64,000 nt of DNA from Tubiluchus corallicola. Its lineage: Eukaryota; Priapulida; Priapulimorpha; Priapulimorphida; Tubiluchidae. A program made the translations under genes and the position numbers. Each line of letters starts with the position of its first letter. Position 1 is the stretch's first letter. Shown piece by piece: positions 50,270 through 61,600 of this stretch. A model generated the notes under the pieces. It had not been told where the DNA came from, did not search any database, and worked only from the letters and a program-made list of their open reading frames with translations. The stretch is from the NCBI GenBank assembly GCA_030141605.1, contig JAQGDQ010002381.1, positions 186,001 to 250,000 on the forward strand, written 5' to 3'.

Positions 50270-50422
50270 TATACTTTTTTGTTTGCATTTAGACACATTT
50301 GTCGTGAAACAGTGTTATTATTTTAACATTATGACTATAATGTTGAGGCTTACTCAGTTTTATTGTAAAAACAATGAATCATTTTAATGAGAAATAAAAT
50401 ACTACTACTACTAATAATAAAT
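50270..50422 (+). mobile_element. LINE 3' UTR and tail, 5'-truncated copy
   Basis: TTTAACATTATGACTATAATG, GAGGCTTACTCAGTTTTATT and CATTTTAATGAGAAATAAAA match the 3' UTR at about 16,440-16,560 almost block for block. It ends in a TACTACTACTAATAATAA tail. This ties the two copies to one LINE family, with only the last about 150 bp kept here. Confidence 0.75.
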
Positions 50423-50559
50423 GCCTAGGCGTTCAATGAGGGTGCCAATAGGAAGGAAAAAATTTACTATTTGTATAAAAGAGGACGTCTTATGATCAAT
50501 TCTAATGTGCAATTCAGAGCCAATGCTAATGTATCAGGTTTTTAATTTACAGGCCAATG

Positions 50560-51175
50560 TTAAAGGAAAACAGGATAATTCTTCATATATTGCTCCATTT
50601 TCAGGTCAGATAAAAAGTATGCATTTTAACAGAGTTAATACTGCGAAAATTGTTTCTGATAACCAAGTAATAGATTTTAAACTTAATTAACGGCAGACGA
50701 GCACAACTATTCATGACATCACAAACTAAAATAATTTTCAACAACAAAATCTTTCCATGAGTACGTTGCACAGTTTGTTAAAGCGAAAATTGAAGTACAG
50801 TGCTACTGTAAGATTTCAGTGTGCTGTACTAAAATTAGGCAAGCTCTAAGATAAAAATTCACATTTCAAATTCACCTCTGTGCTCACACATAAGCTGTCT
50901 AACGTGTGTAGTTTGTCACAAACTAACACATGTAAACTGATAGGTACAGCACCTGTTTTTGTACAATGTATTTCCGAAATACAGACGCTACTGCCCATCC
51001 AACTACGAATGGCAAACAGCAAGGAACTAGTGACGCGAAAGCGAAATTGTGTTTGTGTGGTGGTAATAATTGTTTCACGTAAGTCACTTTTGAAAAAAAG
51101 TATGTTTCCTTTGAATATTTTAAAGAGTAGTTTGTTTTGACCTACAGTTTAAGATTGGGTCCAGTTTTGCTTTAA
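50560..51175 (+). mobile_element. TTAA-type MITE family 1, copy E (both ends present)
   Basis: It begins TTAAAGGAAAACAGGATAA and ends AGATTGGGTCCAGTTTTGCTTTAA, with TTAA at 50,560-50,563 and 51,172-51,175. The internal structure parallels copies B and C at full length (616 bp). The frames inside it are not genes. Confidence 0.87.
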
Positions 51176-52577
51176 GAATTTAGTGCTCAGACATAGCTTT
51201 ATTTCTCACACTTTTATGTATTATGTACCAGTTTGAAACTTCAACATTTTTCCAAAAATGCAAAAAGTGACAAATTTAGACAATATACAAGTACAGATTT
51301 AATTTATATATTATTTAATTGGTATGTCGGACACATGAAAATCAACATGTTTTTTCAAAATATTCAGCATTAGTCTTTTTGAGTTTGCCTTCAACTCATA
51401 TTATTGTCATTTGTCTCTTACTAAAAAATCAGTTACGTTCACTTAAGAACTCAAATTAATTAGAAGCTTCTGAATAAACTACACGGGTTTCCTCTTTACG
51501 AAACATTAGAAAAACCACAAAAGCTTATGATGTTTTCTGGGACCATGATGACGTGGCTTGATTCTGATTATGTAAGTAATCTGATTATGCTATGACGTAT
51601 AATATAATATGGCTTGATGTATATAATTCTGATTATGCTATGACATGTATAATATAATAAAGACAGATTTTACTATTGCGAGTCAGCAGAGAGATAGCTT
51701 GTAAAAGCATCAGTAGAAAGAAATGGAAAGCAAAATACGTTCAAATAAATACAATCAAATTGAAAATATTCGTCATTTCTGACAACCAAAAATACGTGTA
51801 TTATTGTGCTGACATGATAATAAAGATGACTGAGACATCAAATACACCTTGCAAGACTGAAGACAATTTCAGACAATATTACATACGCAATAGATTACAT
51901 AGGTCCCCATATTGATTTGATTACTGAGTGTAATCCGTAATAGGATACCCTGAACCTAGACCTGTGTGTGCATTTTCAATGAAATCAAATAACATGTATC
52001 CCCTAAAATACAACCACAAACATAAATGCAGGCCATATGAGTGCTTGATAAAGACACATAGAAAACATATGTGCAACAGTAATACAAAAACTGTGCTTAA
52101 ATCAAGTCATCTAAACCAAAAATCATTAGTATTCTTCAAGGTTATATACAGATGTAACCAACATTTCACTAGTGGCACACAGTGTTTTCTAGGAACTTAA
52201 TTTCTTAGTACAGATCTGTTTAGAAGTTACGAAAATATCCCTAGTCTATTGCTTCAGACTTAAAAGTAATTTTTTATAATATCAACTTATACAGGAACTA
52301 TTCTTCAAGAAATGGACTATGACCCCCCTATTGTTTGGAAAGCTTCTCGGATCTTATCCTAAATACTGCACATTTCAAGCAATTTGTGAGACAAATTGTG
52401 GTCATCCCCAATAACAGAACAGGTTTGAATAAGAGCCTGGCATATGACACTCTGTGCCATCACCTTTGCAGAAAATGCTAAAATTAAAATTATTTACACA
52501 ACTATAGCTATATGGAAAAGGGAAGAGTTAAGTGGTGTAGCCACGACTAAGCTTGCATTACAAGTAATGGGTTTAAA
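51176..52577. other. 3' flank of the MTA gene (3' UTR not delimited)
   Basis: This region lies downstream of the MTA stop codon on the minus strand. No AATAAA occurs close to the stop. The nearest plausible one on the minus strand is near 51,200, which would give a long 3' UTR. A short duplication around GATTCTGATTATG-type strings lies at about 51,555-51,660. Small frames here have no recognisable domain. Confidence 0.35.
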
Positions 52578-52698
52578 TTAGTCGAGAATGACGACTTGAT
52601 CCGAGCGTCCAAAACCGGGAGTTTTCACGTTCACTCTTCGCCACGGTTTGCGAGCGATCTTTCTCAGTTCGATTCCAGTCAACTGTTTACGAACTTTC
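52578..52698 (-). CDS. MTA: MTA terminal coding exon
   Basis: After the acceptor TTTTTAG at 52,699-52,701 the frame reads [39 protein letters not shown] and TAA. This matches the family C-terminus (TRKIRKLLSS-ETKRAARRP ... EPIVIED in human MTA1). It lacks the long Pro-rich segment and the PYKPI core of the second RBBP4-binding motif. It was found by phase and motif continuity across a 138-bp intron. Confidence 0.9.
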
Positions 52699-55600
52699 CT
52701 AAAAATAAGAAACAGCTCGAGCATAGGATACAAAACGCGATGAATATACATCTACTGCTTTTAAATTTTAATATTTCTATTGTTTATAACACAAGTATGT
52801 CAACGAAATCTGGTAAAAAAATTCCATGTAACAAACCTAGTATTATCAGTAGCATGGAAGTAGACATCATCGGGAGCCTCAACCCAGTTCAGTAAGTGTC
52901 TTTTTCCTGCGCGGTTCATCGAGATTTTATCCCGTCCGTTGAATCCATGTGCACCCATTCCCATCATAGCCTGCAGTCGCTGGGCACCGTACACGGCACT
53001 GGGACGCTGGAGAATTTGCCCAGTCTGAGGACTAGGAGCCAACACAGGACGCTTTGCTGGATGACCTATTAAAACAAAAAAGCAATGACTGTTATGGGCG
53101 ATGTGACATTAATTTGCAATATCATGTACCTAATAAGAGGCTTACAGCATCTTTAATATAACTGTCAACACTGGACAATGGTTTGCAGACAATCACTAAA
53201 ATAACTTGGGAAATTAAACTTGTAAATGTAAGAAATGTAAAAATGTAAAGCCGAGAATCGAACATTTTATCGACTGTGTTCAACTGAATATAATCCAATT
53301 CACAATTCAATCCAACTAACAATTACGTTGAGTGTACGTACTCCCCTTTAAACAAGAAAATTCTGTAACAATGAGCAACAGTCATTTTCCTCTGTAACCT
53401 ATTGCATTTTTCATTATGACCGTCACTTGACCCCTGACTAGATCATCATCTAGCATTTCTTTGCTACTTGGTACAATGCAATGAAACGTGTCATACAGAA
53501 ACAAATATATTCAGTTTTCAGCAACATGATGGTCACCTCGTATAAGGTTTCTTTGCCGTCTTTTTCAATTATTGATTAAATACAGCGGATTGGTTGGCTA
53601 TTTTTGTCAAACCTCAACTACATCTTCTCATGGTCCTTAAGAAAAACTGATAAGCGATTGCCAATGTATTGACAAGCCAAGAAGGAACATGTAAGTTTTC
53701 GACAAGAGGCTGGTTAATAGTTGTACATTGATTTGCAGTTTTCCATCTGTCTTCAGGTCAGTCTTTTATCCTCTGTCCATTAGTGCTCACTTAACAGAAT
53801 CTGATAAATGCTTGACAGAGTTTGGACAAAATCGTTGACATGTTCTAGCGCAAAAGCATCCTAAGGAACATCTCATCGTTCAAGTTTCGGACAATTATTG
53901 AAAATGTAGGTTTTACTTTGAAGGCAAAAAATTTATAAGTACTTGGGAACATAAAGCATAAAAACAATTTTTAATCGATGATAAATGATCTGAACGCTAA
54001 ATGGAATAAAAAATTACAAAATCTTAACACTAAGTTAATTCAATACGAGCTAATCCCAAACACAACCCTTCATTTATCTAATAGTACAGTATTAATGGCA
54101 GTGAGGGGTGGGGCACTCATTTTAAGCTGAAATCTTTAATAACAATGTAACTGCTGCTTACGATAATAGAAGCCGGGAGCTTAAATACAAAATTTTGTAG
54201 ATTTATTCTATGAGTTAGCAATAAATTTAATACGAGCGCAGTACAGGGCGAACTTGGCAAATAGCCCATTGGTATAAATATAATCTGTAGAATATAATCG
54301 GTATAAATAATTGGCTACTGGATAAGTCTAATCAATGTGATAAACAAAATGGAGAAAAAGTTTCACTGATATTTTAAGCTTAAATGTCCTGCCTTTACAT
54401 CTATGAATAATGATGACAGACACTTGTTTTCGGCAGGAAGTGGCAATCAAAAAACATTACTAGTTGTTTGTAATTTAATACGCAAACGTTTTCTAAATAG
54501 GAAGGATTTACGGAATTTAATATTTATACATTTTATTGTTACCTGATTTTGTTAAAGTGTTACTTGTGTATGTATAGTTGGGTTTATGGCATACATCAGG
54601 GTTTGATGTTGTTTTATAATATGTTATGTATCAATTTGTACTTATATTTCTTTTTGGCATTTTGTACGTAATGACCATGCACTCTGATAAATACACTTTC
54701 ATTCAATAAATTATTTAAAATATTCAGATGATAATTAGTGTGATAATAATTTGAATTTTTTTCTCTCGACTCAGTATTTCTTCCTCCATAGAATGGTGTT
54801 GGTCCCATGTAAAATTGTGGTTGTGTACGCAAGAGATAGAAAACATGTTTATTTTTAAAAAAACAAAACAATTATTTTATCGTCTGTTTATCGTACCAAC
54901 CTTGCCGTTTTAATTTTACTTTAGTCAAAATGATTAATCAGACAATAAACTTACTTAAAGGACAAAAAACTTTACTTACATAAAACTAAAAAAATCACCT
55001 TGAAATTTTGTATCACCTACATGCTGTCTTATTGCGTACAGAGCTTGTATTAGCAGCATCGCTAGATAAAACTTGAAAACTCCCGCGACGACCATCAGGT
55101 ACAGCCATTTTAATGGCAGGTCATTTAAAATAAGTTGAAAAAATAATCAGAGCATTCGTAGCGCACATTTCACTAACTGAACAAAGGTACAAATTGCTGA
55201 AACTTGTCAAAAAGATTAAAAATAAGTTTTTTTTGGCGAGTTAGAAGTGCAAACTTGAAGGGTGAGCCAATGACATTTTACCAATTGGTGGCGAGAACAC
55301 TACAATTTTCTTTCCCACTTACATACATTTTTCAACTAAGCATGATGCAAAGTGCTATAACTTTGTGTGGCAAGTTTTTTGGGATTTAAAACTGCTCGTT
55401 ATTCCACTTTAATTTCAAGCACCAGACTGATCTACTCAATATCACATTCCAAGAAACTAATCTAAGGAAACTTACCATCACCACCTGCATGATCAAATGC
55501 ACGTTTCTTCATGATGGTGGGTGCCAAGTTACCAATACCTGTGCTGCCACCTGTAACCATTTCAGACATTCTCTGCAGTGGATCAGTTACAGAACGAGCA

Positions 55601-58600
55601 GGCCTGGCACTTTTACGCTCTGAAATAAATGTAAGAATTGCAATCACCAATGCAATGCAATGCAGCAAACGTTAAATGATGCTCCAAGTCATAGGAAAAA
55701 TCAAGCTGCACTAAGCATCTTGAACTCCCAGTAAGGTTCTTTTACCTTCTTAGATAAGCTACGTTTTGTCTAGGAATCGAGTGAATTCTACGAAAAACTG
55801 GAAAGCTAAATACAGAAATTTACAGTTTACAATGGCCCAGTCCATGAATGAACTTCGACAAATGTAAAGCTTTTGCTTGCATTTAGTCAAAGTACTTCCT
55901 TAAGACTGACTAAGTCAACCACACAAGCAATCTCATCAGCCAAGACAGCTTTCTAGATGGATAAGCTACGCTCACTATTGAAAACAAAGTTCTTATTTGA
56001 TGAAACATAATGATGTGAAATTTCCCCTTACTTGTCTAGTATTCGTGTTTCAAAAATTAGAGGTGGCAACATCCTTCAAATTAATTGACAAGCTTACGTG
56101 ATACGCGGTCCTCCCGAGGCATTATCGCAGCGGGCTTGACGGGCGTGTCCCGAGACTCTCTAGTTGCAGTTCCTCCGGTAAGAACGTCTGGTTTGCCAGT
56201 TGATAAATCTATTCCCAAGCGTGCCACAATGTCGTCTGTTCCTGATCGCTTCTTAGCAACCATCTTGCCTATAATTACGTAAACACTGTACATGTATTAT
56301 GGTGCAACTGTGATAGCTTAACAAAATCTACGCAAGCATGTAACATTTCAAAATGGCCAACCAAACCTATAAGACGAATCAATGACTTGAATTAAAATAC
56401 TACATTACGGAGAGAAATAAGGCAATTCAAAGAATCAACTAAAGGGTGGGTTGTGCTAACGCATTATCTATTTTACAGTTGACTTAAACCTGCCACTCTG
56501 TACGACAGAGTGGATGCTCGTACAAACACATTATCTGACTTCTGCTCTCATCAAGGATTTGGATGGTTTCTAGATGAAGCTTACTCATGGAATGACCAGA
56601 ATAGCAAAAACAGTTGCAGGTATAGTCTGGTTCTGAGGGTGCCCTCATCACTGAGTTCACGTCGGTGTAACTTAAGCCAGCCACAAAAAAATTGTTTCTG
56701 TCTTACCTCATCAACTCAAAAGATGGCAGCAGGAAGGGAAGAAAATTTTTTTTTAAAGCTTTGTGAATGTGAATCGTGGAATATCAATTTCATTTGAAAT
56801 TGAAGTTTGTTTACTTTCCACTGGTTAGTAGTAATGCTTTAAATTTTTTCAATGCACATTTATCACGCTTTGATTTTTAGCTTTTTGTTTCACATTACTA
56901 AACTGTCGTACAGTATCAATTATCATGTAGTCTCTTTTTTGTATAGTACAAATATATGATCTGATAATCACGCCTAAGCGGCAGTACTACTCGGGCGTTA
57001 ATAGCCATTAATATGCTGATTAGGCAGAAAAAATTATACGTTCTAGCCTCCAATACAGTAATCAGCATCATACAAAATGGCAACCCTGGAGAGTTTGGCA
57101 ACCCAAAAAACATGGATGCATCCTCGCTGAAATAATAATTATTGCATTTTACATTTGAAATTAAAAAGAATGAGTCGGTGAGACTTAATAGGGAAAAGCT
57201 GGGAAGAAGAAGATTTGAAATTTAAAAAAATACTATTTTACATGAGTGTGTCAGTATATGAACATACAAAAACAATTATAAAATTACCCGGGTGATTAGA
57301 TGGAAACAGAAGTATTTTTACTGTCGGCCTTAGGCATGAGAATCATAATTATTAATCCCCTCCTACATGCTTTGCCCACCCTATTGTCACAAAGTTTGTT
57401 AGGCCAACATTAACATGTTGTTTTTTAGTTTTTTTATCTGCACCTGCGAGCGTTCAATGTAATAGTAGTATACTAGTACTTATAACTGTAGAACAGTAGC
57501 AGTGGGAAAGGCAGCAGCAACAATTACTGAGTTCATTGCCTTTTAAATGTCTACTTAAAACAATGTGGGAATCAAGAAATGGCTTCACTCTACCAATCTA
57601 TAATTTATAAACTAATAGAAATGGCTTCACTCTACCAATCTATAATTTATAAACTAATAGACTATTTACTCAGCAAAATGAAATATTTGTTATGGCTTTC
57701 ATAACCTTACTTTGAATAAAATGGATGTATCCATATAATCTGCTTAAAATGTATATGAAGTATGACTATCACACATTTTAATTAAACTGTAATTATGTTA
57801 ACCAACCTAAAGGTTTGTCTTTATCAGCAGCAATCCTAGCTTGGCATTCTGCTTTAATCGCTGCTGCATTGATTGGTTCAAAAGGTTTTCGCCCGGCGTG
57901 TCGAACTCGCAACATGTCACCACACACTCTCCGAGCAAGACGAGTCAGAGGTGTAGTGTGCAGGCAGAATGCTGCCCGAGTCTTTACAATGGGACGAGGA
58001 CTCCCGGAGCGCATCGCGAAGCCATGCATAGCTGCACAGTGACGAACCAGCTGCGTGCGCATCTTAAACTCCTTTCCACAACCTGCAAATGAACAAATTT
58101 GAACGTGCAATCATAAACCAGGACTATGAAACAGCCAAAAGACTAAACATGAAAATGATTTCTTTGTTGATTCAAGAAGCCAGAAAATCAATAATGTTTT
58201 GATGCAAAATAAAAATGTTTCTTTCACAAAAAGTGCGAATGAGAAAAAAAATGAGAAAAACTGTGTTCTTTGTATTTATTTCCAGTCCTTTAAAACACTA
58301 GTTTTCATGAACTTTTTCAAGTATTTCCTAGCAAAAATTTGCTCACATATGCAAAAATACCTCCATAACTGTAGTTCATTCAGCCTATCAGCACATGTGA
58401 AAATAAAGAGAAAACCATTAATAATTATGCTGGAAATTTTGATAGAAGTGAGAGTTCAGTGGACAGGGTTCCTACAGAATTTTAAAATAAATTTCCATGA
58501 CCTCCGAAACTTTTACCTGACCAAATATAGATTTTCCATGACGAAGATAAGCAGAAACTGTATTACCAGTAAACGTAATTAAACATTTTTATGTGTGGAC

Positions 58601-61600
58601 ATTCATACATATACTGATATATAATGTGTCTGCACAATTGCAGTAGTGCTAACGAAATGACACTAATTACATTAAATAAACTTTCTTAATCCAATCATTA
58701 TTTTTGGCACAGAAATTGAAACTGGGAGCCTGCCATAGCAAAATTTTATTTGAATACGAATCGCTGAAAAATATGTTTGAAAAAATATCGGTCCATGGTG
58801 ATTATTTTTGCAACGATTTCCAATTTCCCGGACTTTTCACCCCATTTTCATCATTTTCCCTGACTTTTCCATGACTTTCCAGGATAGCCTGCATTTTTAA
58901 GGATTTTCCCTGACCGTGGGAACCTGAGTGGAGCATGCATGTGACGGAAAAGGAGAGTAAATATTTCTACTGACATTCATAAGTTCTTATCAAGGTTGTA
59001 GAGTTGTGTTTAATTTGACAAGATATATTCAATGTGAATTTTCTTTTATATTTAAAATAAATCGAGTCCAAAAAATGTTGCATGATTTTAATAAGTAAAA
59101 CTGAACTGTTACTGTCACCTTGAATAATTTTCAACTCACCAAGAACACTGCATTTATATGTCTGCATCTGCATCTGAGCAGCCTGATTTTCTGCCTGCTC
59201 TAATCGGGTTGGCATTTTCAGGCCTCCGTACTTCTTCCAGTATGTCCAGCAGTTGGCACAAACACGACAGTGCAGGTGCGATGCACCCCAAGCATACCTG
59301 GGAAAAAAAACGTAAATAAAAATAGTGAAGTTCAACACAATAATTGCAGAAGAATTTAAAGTCAACAAACTGATCATTAGTGCCTTGGAATATTTTATAC
59401 AATTTGCCACTCAGTACGCCAAGTTCAAGCCACTAGTAACAAGGATTATGTATTTTGACATGCATTTTTGAGGATAGAAGCTTCTCACAGTATCCTTTAA
59501 GATGAGAAATTGAACTGCTCATTTTTATTTATTTATTTTTAGTTATTACGAAAACACCAAACAACAATACAATATAGCAAAACACATTACGATGACAAGG
59601 TGTACATAAGATTATATAATTACATTAATTTCATAATAAAATTGGCATGACATGATATCATTAATGATGCAGGTGTTAGGGTGCAAAAAGGGAAGGTAAA
59701 AAATGATGGACTGATAGTGTAGGAGATGGGAATTAGTACGATTAGGTTAGTGAAATGATGTGGATTAGTTGAATATGAGATTGCTATTAAGACATTGCAA
59801 AAATATATATATATATTTATGAACAGAAGTACACTATCGGCCAGTCTGTCACTCACTGTAAATCTGAACATACGCGTGAACATACTATACAAGGTCAACC
59901 TTTAATTCGCATTAAAGAATAAAGTTTTCAAACTTTTTTTGAATCTTGGTAACGACGAAGTTGAATTAGTACTTGCAGGTATTTTGTTCCGCATGGTTAT
60001 TGTCTCTTTACCACATTTGGAAGCACTTATCTCAAGAAATCTCTGACAGATAAACCCAATTGCCAAAACAGCTTACCACTGATGTGAAACACTGGTAAAG
60101 CAGCTTTCACACGCACGAGAATCGACACCCTCAAATCCATTTCTTTGGCCCTGAATTGCTGCAGGGTTAGGTTTGTTGTAGTTTGGAATGTACACTTGTT
60201 TCAACTTGCTTTCTGCCTCAACGGCTTTTACACGTTTCTGCTGTACATAACGGTCTGTTGTTTTCCACATGTAGTAGTATCTGAAATAAAAAAATGGATC
60301 ACATAGAGTATAAAAAAACATAAAATTTTGAATGATCACCCAACGAAAAGATCGACGCTGGTCTCCACCAACTATGGCTTCGAACAATAACCTTTATTGA
60401 AAAATACTAAGCTAGAAAATTAATGCAGTGTTTGTGTTCTTTTTAAACAACTTTCACTCTTATAATTTCCAAACACACTTTTTTATCAAAAAACCATTTT
60501 ACCATATTTCCAAGAAACACTTAAGCTCTTAAAAGGTTTTTCAGACCTAATATTATATTACTACTCCTTGCAAAATAAAATTATGGATGTAAAATTGCAA
60601 TCTAGCACCTGGATGTAAGGTATACCACTAATGTCACACAACTACATAAGGTAAAAGCAAAAAAACTAACCAGTTCTTCATAATTTTAATGGCTACTCAA
60701 GCATCTGTTTATCTTAAGCAACAATTCAATGAACAAACACTTCACAATTAAATAGTACAGCAGGAAATAAAGTTAAGATTATATACTAAAGAGTGATTGC
60801 TCTGAGTTCTAACAATTTCTCATCATTGTTTCATCTGCCATATTGGTGAACTGTTGACAAGTTGGCTTCTGGTAGTGAAATGTCGCAAATCTTAAATCTA
60901 TAAACCAAATTTTCAACATTACTGTACATGCGCATACTCTATAATGTTCTTTAAAGATTTCCATGGTAAGAAGTCTTGTCTAATGTCACCAAAATCTTTT
61001 CCGTATTTCTCAATGGCTTCTTCAAAAAGATTTGCTTCGGCAGCCGACCACTCCTCCATTTCATCGCGACACAAGACTGGGCCACTTGGTGGCACAAGTG
61101 TTGAAATTGCCTTTGAGAGATCGTAACCTATAAAAAATACACTCTAGCAAGACGTTGTTAACCGCAAAAAAAATTAAAAGTACATTATTGTATTAATGTA
61201 CACAAAAGTGCATTAATTATAATAACTGCAAACAGGTTAACTAAACTGTGTAAATAAAATTTAGCTATATTTTTCTATCTAATAAAAAATACCACTCTAT
61301 AAATTACAGAAAAGTAACAACATGAGACAGGCTTTCCAACGTTCACTACGTTTCAAACTTCAATTATAGAAACCTTGATAAAATCCTCAAAAATCATACT
61401 CACTGCTAACACATACTGTGTTTTAAATATAGTAATTTTTAAATAAAAACTGTCATTTCAAAGGCACCTTTACACTAACAACCAATAAATTGGTTGGTTA
61501 CTATTAATTTAAGCAAGCTTAGACAAATTTTTTTAAGTTATATCGGATACAGTATATAGTTGCAGCTAGTACTTTGGCCAGAAATCTAAGCTCTCTAAAG

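Noticed and set aside
52800-52836. Reading MTA through to the stop at 52,800 (ending NFFTRFR)
   Set aside because: A GT donor after ACTAG and an in-phase acceptor at 52,699-52,701 restore the conserved TRKVRK and a family-like C-terminus, so the read-through is intron.
57815-58092. Plus-strand frames of 75-83 codons opposite an MTA exon
   Set aside because: Shadow frames of the conserved minus-strand exon encoding the RBBP-binding-like region.
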